Below are positions 8,887-16,794 of a DNA stretch of 64,000 bases, one piece after another. Origin of the DNA: Streptomyces sp. CoH27. Its GTDB lineage: Bacteria > Actinomycetota > Actinomycetes > Streptomycetales > Streptomycetaceae. The translations under genes and the position numbers were made by a program. The stretch is from positions 246,215 to 310,214 of the forward strand of contig NZ_JAIQYY010000004.1 in assembly GCF_020181035.1 (NCBI RefSeq), written 5' to 3'. A model generated the notes under the pieces. The model had not been told where the DNA came from, did no database searches, and was given only the letters and a program-made list of their open reading frames with translations. The stretch's first letter is position 1; the number at the start of each line of letters is the position of its first letter.

Positions 8887-8906
8887 GGACCCGAGGTGAG
8901 CCGCAC

Positions 8907-10505
8907 ATGACCGCCGACCAGGCACCACCCCCGGACTCCGCACCGCACGCACCCGTCGTGATCATCGGCGCCGGGCCGGTGGGCGTGACCGCCGCCCTCC
9001 TGCTCGCCCGGCGCGGCGTCCGCACCGTCGTGCTGGAACGCCACCGGGAGGTGTACCCGCTTCCGCGCGCCGTCGCCACCGACGACGAGGTGTGCAGGAT
9101 TCTCCAGGCGGCGGGCGTAGGAGAGGAGTTCGCCGCGATCTCCCGTCCCGCCAAGGGGCTGCGGCTGCTGGACGCCGGGCACCGGGTGATGGCCGAGTTC
9201 CGCCGCTCCGTGCACGGCCATCACGGCTACCCGCAGACCAGCATGTTCGACCAGCCCGAGCTGGAGCGTGTGCTGCGCGACGCCCTGGGCCGCACCCCTG
9301 AGTGCGAACTGCGGGGCGGAGTGGAGGTCACCGCCGTCGGCCCGGACACCACGGGTCCCGTGCGCGTGACCTACCGCGATGACAACGGCGAGCACCATCT
9401 GTGGGCAGAAGCGGTCCTCGGCTGCGACGGCGCGAACAGCCTCACCCGCGAGGCCATCGGCGCCGTGTGGGAGAACCTGCGCTTCGAGGAACGCTGGACG
9501 GTCATCGACGTCCGGACGAACGCCGACGTCCGCTGCTGGGAGGGCGTCGACCAGGTCTGTGACCCGGACCGGCCGGCGACCTTCATGCGTGTCGGCGAGG
9601 ACCGCTACCGCTGGGAGTTCCGCCTGGGGGAGCGGGACGAGCCGGTCCGTGAGCTGGTCGCCCCGTGGGTGTCGCCCTCGTACGACGGAGACTTCGAGGT
9701 CGTCCGCAAGACGCAGTACACCTTCCGGGCGCGGGTCGCCGACCGGTGGCACGGTGGACGGGTCTTCCTCCTCGGCGACGCCGCCCACCTCACCCCGCCC
9801 TTCATCGGACAGGGGCTGTGCTCCGGCCTGCGGGATGCCTACAACCTCACCTGGAAGCTCGCCCGTGTCCTCCAGCAAGGCGCCGAGGAAAGCCTGTTGG
9901 AGACATACGAGAGCGAACGCAAGCCGCACGCACGGCACGTGATCCGGCTCGCGGTCGCCATGGGCTGGGCCATGACCGGCGGCCAGGACGGCGCCGCCGC
10001 GCTCCGCCGCAATCTCCTGGCCGTCGCGTGCCGCATCCCCGGCCTGGCCGAAGCGGCCGGCCGCGACCTCAGCCCGGCCCTGACCGCAGGGCCGCTCGTG
10101 CGGCGCCGTGCGCGCCGGGGTCTCGCGGGCACACATTGCCCGCAACCGTGGGTGAACGCCGACGGGCGGCGCAGCCGTCTCGACGAGGTGCTCGGCGACT
10201 CCTTCATCATCCTGACCGCCACCGACCCCTCGCCCTCGCTGACCGCGCTCGCCCACGGGCTCGGCGTCCGGGCGGTCCCCGTGACCGAGCTGCGTGACGA
10301 CGGCACGCTCGCCGCCTGGCTGCGCGCCGGCCGGGCGGACGCCGCACTGCTGCGCCCCGACCGCGTCGTCCTGGACATCGTCCCGGCCGGCGGCCGGGGC
10401 TTCACGGACACCGCCACCTGGGCGCCCCTGCTGCACACCACGCGCGGACCCCATCCCTCCCCACGAACCGCCGAGAAAAGCCTGTTGAGGAGCGCCACAC
10501 GATGA
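8907..10505 (+). CDS. FAD-dependent aromatic hydroxylase (MhpA-like)
   Basis: 532 residues. The N-terminal FAD dinucleotide motif is VIIGAGPVGVTAALLLARRG, ending at the ribose-binding Glu of VLERH. It is followed by PRAVATDDEVCRILQAAGV and GYPQTSMFDQPELE, closely matching 3-(3-hydroxyphenyl)propionate hydroxylases. The DG motif is LGCDGANSLTR and the GD motif is GRVFLLGDAAHLTPPFIGQG. A C-terminal thioredoxin-like domain spans about residues 400-520. Such enzymes use NAD(P)H and O2 to ortho-hydroxylate a phenol, providing the catechol for the ring-cleaving enzyme at 6773. Its stop overlaps the start of the next gene (ATGA), so translation is coupled. Confidence 0.9.
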   Translation: MTADQAPPPDSAPHAPVVIIGAGPVGVTAALLLARRGVRTVVLERHREVYPLPRAVATDDEVCRILQAAGVGEEFAAISRPAKGLRLLDAGHRVMAEFRRSVHGHHGYPQTSMFDQPELERVLRDALGRTPECELRGGVEVTAVGPDTTGPVRVTYRDDNGEHHLWAEAVLGCDGANSLTREAIGAVWENLRFEERWTVIDVRTNADVRCWEGVDQVCDPDRPATFMRVGEDRYRWEFRLGERDEPVRELVAPWVSPSYDGDFEVVRKTQYTFRARVADRWHGGRVFLLGDAAHLTPPFIGQGLCSGLRDAYNLTWKLARVLQQGAEESLLETYESERKPHARHVIRLAVAMGWAMTGGQDGAAALRRNLLAVACRIPGLAEAAGRDLSPALTAGPLVRRRARRGLAGTHCPQPWVNADGRRSRLDEVLGDSFIILTATDPSPSLTALAHGLGVRAVPVTELRDDGTLAAWLRAGRADAALLRPDRVVLDIVPAGGRGFTDTATWAPLLHTTRGPHPSPRTAEKSLLRSATR

Positions 10506-12475
10506 CCAGGCCATATCCGGACCCCTTCACGATGCCCGACCCGCAGGCCGTCGCCGGCAGCCGCATCATGGACTTCGCCCGCCACGCCGGGCAGGACGGC
10601 ACCGACTACGCCGCCCTGCACCACTGGTCGGTCACCGACCTGGAAGGCTTCTGGGGCGCGGTGTGGGACTACTTCGGCATCGACGCGGACACCCCGTACG
10701 CGTGCGTCCTGGCCGAGGAGACCATGCCGGGTGCCCGCTGGTTCCCGGGCGCCACCCTGAACTACGCCCAGCACGCCCTGCGTCATGTGCCGGACGACGG
10801 TGTGGCGGTCATCGCGCTGGACGAGACCGGCTCGGGGTACCAGGTGACGGGGAAGCAGTTGCGCTCCCTGGTCGCCTCGGTGGCCGCGACGCTGCGCGAC
10901 CTGGGTGTGGGGCCGGGCGATCGGGTGGCGGGCTATCTGCCCAACACCCCGCACGCGATCGTCGCGTTCCTGGCCGCCGCGAGCCTGGGCGCTGTGTGGT
11001 CGGTGTGCGGACAGGACTATGCGCCCAGGGCTGCCGCCGACCGCTTCGCCCAGCTCGAACCCACCGTGCTGATCGCGGCCGACGGCTATCTCTTCAACAG
11101 CACCGTCCACGACCGCCGCGAGGCAGCCCTCGAACTGGCCAAGTCCCTCCCGACGCTGAAGGCCACGCTGCTGGTCGATCATGTGGGTCTGCCCTGGCCC
11201 GAGGGCTCCTGTCCGTCCCTGGTCATCCCGTGGGAGGACGCTTCCACCCGCACCGAGGAACTCACCTGCGTGCCGGTGCCGTTCGACCACCCCCTGTGGG
11301 TCGTGTTCTCCTCCGGCACCACCGGCCTGCCCAAGGGCATCGTCCACGGCCATGGCGGCGTGCTGCTGGAACATCTGAAGACCCTCGGCCTGCACTCCGA
11401 CCTCGGCCCCGGTGACCGCCTCCTGTGGTACACCACCACCCACTGGATGATGTGGAACCTGGTCGCCTCCACCCTGCTGACAGGCGCCACGACCTGCACG
11501 TACGACGGCAGCCCGGCGCCGCACGCCAAGCCCGACGTCCTGTGGGAGCTGGCCGCGCGCCACCGGGTGGCCGTCTTCGGCACCAGCCCGCAGTACCTGC
11601 TGGGCATAGCCAAGTTCGGCATCGACCCGTCCGTGCACGACCTGTCATCCGTCCGCGTGGTCGGCTGCACCGGCTCCGCCCTGCCCGCCTCCGCCTACCC
11701 CTGGGTCCGCGATCACGTCGGCGACCACGTGCTGCTCGTCTCCATCAGCGGCGGCACGGACGTGGTGTCCGGCTTCGCCGGCAGCGCGCCCAACACACCC
11801 GTGTGGGCAGGTGAGTTGTCCGCGCCTCACCTCGGCGTGGCCCTGAGCGCGTACGACGCCGAGGGCCTCCCGGTCACCGACCAGGTCGGTGAACTGGTCG
11901 TCACGCGCCCCATGCCGTCGATGCCGCTGTCCTTCTGGAACGACCCCGACGGCACCCGCTACCGCGACGCCTACTTCTCCACCTACCCCGGCGTCTGGCG
12001 CCACGGCGACTGGATCACGGTCACGGGACACGGCTCGGTGATCGTCCACGGCCGGAGCGACAGCACGCTGAACCGCAACGGCGTGCGCCTGGGCAGCGCC
12101 GACATCCACGACGTCGTCGAACGCCTCCCCGAGATCGCCGAGGCCCTGGTCATCGGTGCGGAGGAGCCCGACGGCGGCTACTGGATGCCGCTGTTCGTCG
12201 TGCCGGCCGCCGGAGTGACCGTGGACGACGTCCTCCGAGAGAAGATCAAGGAGGCCATCCGCACCGGCGCCTCACCCCGTCACGTCCCCGACGAGATCAT
12301 CGAAGTGCCTGGAATCCCGCACACCCGGACCGGCAAGAAGCTGGAGGTCCCGGTCAAACGCCTGCTGCAGGGCGCGCCGGTCGAGCAGGTCCTCAACCCC
12401 GCTGCGGTGGACGCTCCCGACCTCATCGAACACTTCGCCCGCCTGGGGGCCGAACGGCGGGAACGGTCGGCATGA
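10502..12475 (+). CDS. Acetoacetyl-CoA synthetase
   Basis: 657 residues, the family length. The N-terminus has the acetyl-CoA-synthetase-type extension (YAALHHWSVTDLEGFWGAVWDY). The ATP loop reads FSSGTTGLPKGIVHGHGG, followed by WYTTTHWMMWN, a stretch typical of acetoacetate-CoA ligases, then SISGGTDVVSGF. The C-terminal catalytic Lys lies in HTRTGKKLEVPVKR. The reaction is acetoacetate + ATP + CoA to acetoacetyl-CoA. It overlaps the hydroxylase gene by 4 bp and the DoxX gene by 4 bp, so it is in the operon. The pairing with an FAH-family hydrolase suggests it recovers a pathway end product for central metabolism. Confidence 0.9.
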   Translation: MTRPYPDPFTMPDPQAVAGSRIMDFARHAGQDGTDYAALHHWSVTDLEGFWGAVWDYFGIDADTPYACVLAEETMPGARWFPGATLNYAQHALRHVPDDGVAVIALDETGSGYQVTGKQLRSLVASVAATLRDLGVGPGDRVAGYLPNTPHAIVAFLAAASLGAVWSVCGQDYAPRAAADRFAQLEPTVLIAADGYLFNSTVHDRREAALELAKSLPTLKATLLVDHVGLPWPEGSCPSLVIPWEDASTRTEELTCVPVPFDHPLWVVFSSGTTGLPKGIVHGHGGVLLEHLKTLGLHSDLGPGDRLLWYTTTHWMMWNLVASTLLTGATTCTYDGSPAPHAKPDVLWELAARHRVAVFGTSPQYLLGIAKFGIDPSVHDLSSVRVVGCTGSALPASAYPWVRDHVGDHVLLVSISGGTDVVSGFAGSAPNTPVWAGELSAPHLGVALSAYDAEGLPVTDQVGELVVTRPMPSMPLSFWNDPDGTRYRDAYFSTYPGVWRHGDWITVTGHGSVIVHGRSDSTLNRNGVRLGSADIHDVVERLPEIAEALVIGAEEPDGGYWMPLFVVPAAGVTVDDVLREKIKEAIRTGASPRHVPDEIIEVPGIPHTRTGKKLEVPVKRLLQGAPVEQVLNPAAVDAPDLIEHFARLGAERRERSA

Positions 12476-12825
12476 CGACCGTGCACGTCATCCTCGCCGT
12501 CGCGTCGGCCGCGGTTTTCCTCCCGCTCGGTCTGGCGAAGCTCGCCGCGGTGCCGTTCATGCGCCGGGCGGCGGCGCACCTCGGCATGACGACCGGCCTC
12601 TACCGGGTTGTCGGCTCCCTGGAGGCGGCCGGAGCCGTCGGGCTCCTGCTCGGACTGGCAGTGGTTCCACTCGGGTTGGCCTCCGCGGCAGGGCTCGCGC
12701 TGCTCATGGCCGCGGCCGTGATGGTGCACCTGCGCCATGGAGACCCGCCGGTACGGGCCGTGCCCGCCGCTGTCCTGGCCCTGGCAGTGATGGCATACGC
12801 CGGGGCGGCGGTGGCCGCCGGCTGA
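12472..12825 (+). CDS. DoxX-family small membrane protein
   Basis: 117 residues with four predicted membrane helices and the DoxX-like pattern: GLAKLAAVPFMRRAAAHLG in the first loop, then a Gly/Ala-rich LEAAGAVGLLLGLAV helix and HLRHGD before the last helix. It overlaps the synthetase by ATGA and is the last gene of the operon. DoxX proteins occur with oxygenases and redox enzymes, but their biochemical role is poorly defined. Confidence 0.75.
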   Translation: MTTVHVILAVASAAVFLPLGLAKLAAVPFMRRAAAHLGMTTGLYRVVGSLEAAGAVGLLLGLAVVPLGLASAAGLALLMAAAVMVHLRHGDPPVRAVPAAVLALAVMAYAGAAVAAG

Positions 12826-12903
12826 CGGAGCGGGATGTGTACGGCCTGATGAGGAGGTCCGTCGACCGGTCACGGGTTTCCCGTCGGGCGTAACGTCGAC
12901 AGT

Positions 12904-13584
12904 GTGGACCTCACGGCCGACGGCCTCGTGCGCCGTGCCGTACATGAGCTTGCCCCGCAGGCGGACGAGCTGATCGTGGACGTGGCGCGGCGCCTGCGGA
13001 GCGAGGTTCCCGAGCTGTGGGACGACCCGCACCTGGTCCGCATGACCTCCGAGAACATCGCCGAGCACGTCCGTGGCGTCCTGGCCGGCCTGGAACTCGG
13101 CATCGAGCCGAGCGGCATAGAGCCGCCGTCGGCCGCCGCGGAGCGTGCGCGTGAGCTGGCCCGGCGCGGCATTTCCGTCACCGTGATGGGGCATGTGCTG
13201 CCCGCCGTGGTGACCCGCGACGGAACGGCCGACCTACTCGACCTGCCGCCCGGCCCGCCTCTGGGCCTGGGCGGCCTGCCGTTCGAAGCGACGGACATCG
13301 ACCTGCCCGAGGGCAGCCTGCTCGCCCTGTACACCGACGGCCTCATCGAAGCCCGCGACCACGATCTTGAGATGGGTATCAATCTGCTGCGTCACGCTCT
13401 CGCCCAGCCCTCCGCCTCCCTGGAGGACGCCTGCGACATCGTGCTCCAGTCCCTCTTGCCGACTGATCACTCCCACGACGACGTCGCCCTGCTGCTGGCC
13501 CGCACACCGGGGCCCGTTCGAATCGGACTGCTCCGCCGTACGCTGCGGGAGAAGACTGCGCTGCAACGTGATGTCCGCAATTGA
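12904..13584 (+). CDS. Chimeric remnant: PucR-type N-terminus joined to SpoIIE phosphatase C-terminus
   Basis: 226 residues from a GTG at 12904 (no clear ribosome site). Residues about 1-90 (PELWDDPHLVRMTSENIAEHV through ELARRGIS) resemble the N-terminal sensory domain of PucR/CdaR-type regulators. From about residue 97 the sequence is the second half of a SpoIIE/RsbU PP2C phosphatase: GHVLPAVV, PPGPPLGLG, ALYTDGLIEARD and DDVALLLAR. The first phosphatase metal motif (GDWYD-like) and the regulator's HTH are absent. The gene therefore looks like a deletion fusion of two neighbouring genes at about 13175-13190. It is probably not an active phosphatase. It could be annotated as a pseudogene. Confidence 0.65.
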   Translation: MDLTADGLVRRAVHELAPQADELIVDVARRLRSEVPELWDDPHLVRMTSENIAEHVRGVLAGLELGIEPSGIEPPSAAAERARELARRGISVTVMGHVLPAVVTRDGTADLLDLPPGPPLGLGGLPFEATDIDLPEGSLLALYTDGLIEARDHDLEMGINLLRHALAQPSASLEDACDIVLQSLLPTDHSHDDVALLLARTPGPVRIGLLRRTLREKTALQRDVRN

Positions 13585-13631
13585 TGTCATCGAGCTATCG
13601 AGCTCTCCGACCTGCGAGGATAGAGTCGCAC

Positions 13632-14087
13632 ATGATCATCTCCGTCTCCTCCGACATGGACGAACCCGTGGCCCGGCTCCTCCTCGCCGAGCTGGAGAAG
13701 CGCGGCCACGAGGTGCGGGCGCACGGTGCGCTGCGGCCCGGGGCCGACCCCCAGTGGGCCGTGTGCTCCGAGGCGGCAGCCCGGGACGTGGCAGAGGGTG
13801 TCGCCGACCAGGCCGTGGTGTGCTGCTGGACCGGTACGGGCGCGTCCATCGCGGCCAACAAGGTGCCCGGCGTCCGCGCGGCCCTGTGCACGGACGCCGG
13901 GACGGCGGACGGCGCCCGCCGCTGGAACGACGCCAACGTCCTCGCGCTCAGCCTGCGCCTGACCTCGGGACCGCTGCTGACGGAGATCCTCGACGCCTGG
14001 TTCGCCGCCGAGCCCAGCGAGGACCCCGAGGACCGGCAGAACGTGGCCCGCGTCGGCCGCCTGGACGCCGCCCGGAAGAACTCCTAG
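13632..14087 (+). CDS. RpiB/LacA/LacB-family sugar-phosphate isomerase-like protein
   Basis: 151 residues from the ATG at 13632; an in-frame upstream ATG (13581) lacks support and adds non-family sequence. The fold markers are the start MIISVSSDMDEPVARLL and VCCWTGTGASIAANKVPGVRAALC, which is the phosphate-binding and active-site strand of RpiB (usually with a Cys in CGTGxG). Then comes RRWNDANVLALSLR. RpiB enzymes interconvert ribose-5-phosphate and ribulose-5-phosphate. Here the active-site strand reads WTGTGAS, without the usual Cys in that position, so the substrate may differ. No neighbour gives a clear sugar pathway. Confidence 0.8.
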   Translation: MIISVSSDMDEPVARLLLAELEKRGHEVRAHGALRPGADPQWAVCSEAAARDVAEGVADQAVVCCWTGTGASIAANKVPGVRAALCTDAGTADGARRWNDANVLALSLRLTSGPLLTEILDAWFAAEPSEDPEDRQNVARVGRLDAARKNS

Positions 14088-14139
14088 GGGCATACGGCGG
14101 GCCGGGGCTGTCAGGGGCGGGGCCGAACCGGCTCGGGGA

Positions 14140-14505
14140 TCAGTGGGCGCCGAGGCCGCCGCCACCGAACGAGCCGCTGGACCCCCTGCTCCAGCGCGGC
14201 CGCTCCTTCGACGCGCTCGGCCTGGTGTCCTGGTTGCTCAGCTGGTACGGGGTGAGCGGGCGGCCGCCCTCGGGGGGCACGGGAACCTCCTGGGATTCCC
14301 TGTTCTCCCGCACTTCGCGCACCGGCCCCTCCGGCGGCAGCTTGGGCTGCTCCTCGGGGCGCGGCCGGGGGGATTCGCGGTACTTGACGCGGGAGGTCAG
14401 CCAGAAGCCGCCGGCGAGAAACCCGAGCACAGCCACGGCTACGACGAACAGGACGAGGCTCATGAGGCCGCTCGCTGCGGCCAGCTGCGTCGATGCGGTA
14501 CTCAT
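14140..14505 (-). CDS. DUF6479-type small membrane protein
   Basis: 121 residues from the ATG at 14505; a GTG at 14523 is an alternative. One transmembrane helix (about residues 14-36, LVLFVVAVAVLGFLAGGFWL) is followed by a cytoplasmic tail rich in Pro, Glu and Arg. The tail has the block RPRPEEQPKLPPEGPVREVREN and the ending PRWSRGSSGSFGGGGLG, which I recognise from a Streptomyces-specific uncharacterised family. Function unknown. Convergent with the RpiB-like gene and divergent from the acyl-CoA dehydrogenase. Confidence 0.75.
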   Translation of the reverse strand: MSTASTQLAAASGLMSLVLFVVAVAVLGFLAGGFWLTSRVKYRESPRPRPEEQPKLPPEGPVREVRENRESQEVPVPPEGGRPLTPYQLSNQDTRPSASKERPRWSRGSSGSFGGGGLGAH

Positions 14506-14588
14506 AGGACAGGCATACCCCACTCAAACCCGGGCGAACCAGACACAATGCGTGACCAATTCTTCCCGGGCACGCCATTCCCAATTTC

Positions 14589-14602
14589 TGTAACACGTTC
14601 TA
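14589..14602. promoter_or_regulatory. KstR-type operator candidate
   Basis: TGTAACACGTTCTA fits TnnAACnnGTTnnA at every fixed position. That is the motif of KstR, the TetR repressor of actinobacterial sterol degradation. It lies 45 bp before the acyl-CoA dehydrogenase start at 14647, the expected position. No kstR gene is in the window, so regulation is inference. Confidence 0.6.
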
Positions 14603-14646
14603 CGGTGTGCGCCGTCAGGACCGCCCTTGGGGAGCCTGGAGGCGCC

Positions 14647-15825
14647 GTGCACCTCGACCACACGCCCGAGCAGCAGCGACTGCGCGCCGAGCTGCGCGCC
14701 TACTTCGCCGAACTGGTCCCGGACCATGCCTACGCCCGCTACGGCGACAAGGCCGCACAGAAGCGGTTCTACCGTGAGACCGTCCGCCGGCTCGGGACCG
14801 ACGGCTGGCTCGGCGTCGGATGGCCCGAGGAGTACGGCGGACGCGGCATGACGGCGATGGAGCAGTTCATCTTCTTCGACGAGGCCGCGCAGGCCGGCGT
14901 ACCGCTGCCGCTGATGGCGCTGAACACCGTCGGCCCCACGCTGATGCGGTACGGCACCGAGGAGCAGAAGGCGTACTTCCTGCCACGCATCCTCTCCGGC
15001 GAGATCGACTTCGCGATCGGCTACAGCGAGCCCGGCGCCGGCACCGACCTCGCCTCCCTGCGGACCAGGGCCGTACGCGACGGCGAGGAGTACGTCGTCA
15101 ACGGGCAGAAGATCTGGACGACGAACGGCGACACCGCGGACTGGGTCTGGCTGGCCACCCGCACCGACCCCGCCGCCCCGCCGCACAAGGGCATCACCAT
15201 GCTGCTGGTGCCGACCTCCGACCCCGGTTACTCGTGCACCGTCATCAACACCCTCGCCTCCCACGACACCACCGCGAGCTACTACGAGAACATCCGCGTC
15301 CCCGTCTCCCGCCGCGTCGGCGAGGAGAACCAGGGCTGGCGGCTGATCACCAACCAGCTCAACCACGAGCGGGTCACCCTCGCCGCCCACGGCACCATGG
15401 CCGTCCGCGCCCTGTACGACGTCCAGCGCTGGACGATGGAGACCAAGCTCGCCGACGGCCGCCGGGTCGCCGACCTGCCCTGGGTACGCCGGCTGCTGGC
15501 CCGCACCCACACCCGCCTCGACGCGCTGAAACTCATGAACTGGCAGATGGTCACGGCTGTCCAGGAGGGCACCCTCACCCCGCAGGACGCCTCCGCCGTC
15601 AAGGTCTACGGCTCCGAGGCCCGCCGGGACGCCTATGCCTGGCTCATGGAGATCGTCGCCGCGGCCGGACCACTGAAGGAAGGCTCCGCGGGCACCGTCC
15701 TCCACGGCGAACTGGAGCGCGGCTACCGCTCGGCGGTCATCTTCACCTTCGGCGGCGGCAACAACGAGATCCAGCGCGAGATCATCTCCTGGATCGGCCT
15801 GGGGATGCCGAGGGTGCGGCGCTAG
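14647..15825 (+). CDS. Acyl-CoA dehydrogenase
   Basis: 392 residues from the GTG at 14647 with GGAGG four bases upstream. The N-terminal helical domain (TPEQQRLRAELRAYFAEL) is followed by WPEEYGGRGMTAMEQ. The FAD/substrate signature is IGYSEPGAGTDLASLRTRA and VNGQKIWTTNGDTADWVWL. The C-terminal helical domain contains LNHERVTLAAHG and FGGGNNEIQREIISWIGLGMPR. It is a flavin dehydrogenase introducing the alpha-beta double bond into an acyl-CoA. The KstR-like site suggests a sterol, or other polycyclic or branched, acyl substrate. The MpaB-type gene begins 10 bp after it, in the same orientation. Confidence 0.92.
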   Translation: MHLDHTPEQQRLRAELRAYFAELVPDHAYARYGDKAAQKRFYRETVRRLGTDGWLGVGWPEEYGGRGMTAMEQFIFFDEAAQAGVPLPLMALNTVGPTLMRYGTEEQKAYFLPRILSGEIDFAIGYSEPGAGTDLASLRTRAVRDGEEYVVNGQKIWTTNGDTADWVWLATRTDPAAPPHKGITMLLVPTSDPGYSCTVINTLASHDTTASYYENIRVPVSRRVGEENQGWRLITNQLNHERVTLAAHGTMAVRALYDVQRWTMETKLADGRRVADLPWVRRLLARTHTRLDALKLMNWQMVTAVQEGTLTPQDASAVKVYGSEARRDAYAWLMEIVAAAGPLKEGSAGTVLHGELERGYRSAVIFTFGGGNNEIQREIISWIGLGMPRVRR

Positions 15826-15834
15826 CCTGCGGGC

Positions 15835-16677
15835 ATGGGCGATCCCGGGCTCTTCACGCCGAACTCCGTGACCTGGCAGATGCACGGCGACCCCATGATG
15901 TGGGTCGCCGGTGTCCGCGCGCTGTACCTGCAGGCGCTGCACCCGCGCGCGGTGCGCGGGGTGATCCAGAACTCGGACTTCCGGCGGGACGCCTGGGGCC
16001 GGCTGATGCGCACCGCGAACTTCGTCGGCACGACGACCTACGGCACCACCGAGGCCGCCGAGCGGGCCGGCGTCCGCGTCCGGAAGATCCACAGCATGCT
16101 GACGGCGACCGACCCGGACACCGGCGAACGCTACGGCGTGGGCGAGCCGCAACTGCTGCTGTGGGTGCACTGCGCGGAGATCGACTCCTATCTGCACGTG
16201 GTGCGCCGCTCCGGCTTCCCGCTCACCGACGCCCAGGCCGACCGCTACATAGCCGAACACCGGGTCAGCGCACGCCTGGTGGGCCTCGACCCGGCGACCG
16301 TACCGGCGAGCCGCGCCGAACTCGCCGCGTACTTCGAGAAGGTGCGCCCGGAACTGGCCGCGGGAACCGAGGCACGCGTCGTGGACGACTTCCTGCTCCG
16401 CCCGCCGACGCATCCCCTTCTCGTACCGGCGCGCGAGCTGCTGTGGCGGCGCGTGGCGCAGTTGGCATACGCCGCCCTGCCGTCGTACGCCCATGAGCTG
16501 TACGGCAGACCGGCCCCCGCACCCGCCGTCGTCACCCGTCGGCTGCGGGCCACGGGCAGGCTCCTGCGTGCTGTTCCTGCAACGGTGCGCTGGCAACTGC
16601 CGCCCAAACACATCCTGCGCGCGACGGCGAGGCTCGGACCGGGCGCGCGTCCGGCACCGTACAAACTCGGACGATAG
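15835..16677 (+). CDS. MpaB/DUF2236-family oxygenase-like protein
   Basis: 280 residues. The family hallmarks are the N-terminal WQMHGDPMMWVAGVRALYLQALHPRAVRGV (with the conserved His) and FVGTTTYGTTEAAE. Later come LLLWVHCAEIDSYLHV and the C-terminal RRVAQLAYAALPSYAHELYG. DUF2236 includes the fungal oxygenase MpaB and relatives of latex-clearing proteins, which are haem or metal oxygenases cleaving isoprenoid chains. It lies 10 bp after the acyl-CoA dehydrogenase, so the two are probably co-transcribed. This would fit an isoprenoid or sterol side-chain pathway, but the reaction is unproven. Confidence 0.82.
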   Translation: MGDPGLFTPNSVTWQMHGDPMMWVAGVRALYLQALHPRAVRGVIQNSDFRRDAWGRLMRTANFVGTTTYGTTEAAERAGVRVRKIHSMLTATDPDTGERYGVGEPQLLLWVHCAEIDSYLHVVRRSGFPLTDAQADRYIAEHRVSARLVGLDPATVPASRAELAAYFEKVRPELAAGTEARVVDDFLLRPPTHPLLVPARELLWRRVAQLAYAALPSYAHELYGRPAPAPAVVTRRLRATGRLLRAVPATVRWQLPPKHILRATARLGPGARPAPYKLGR

Positions 16678-16794
16678 GCCGTCATACTGGACGAGCAGGG
16701 GGTGTGGCGCGGATCGGGCCGGCGCGGTGTGTCCGGCCGCGGTCCGGGGCGCATCCCGGGGCGGGGCGGACGGCGACGGGGGCGGCGGATCGCT

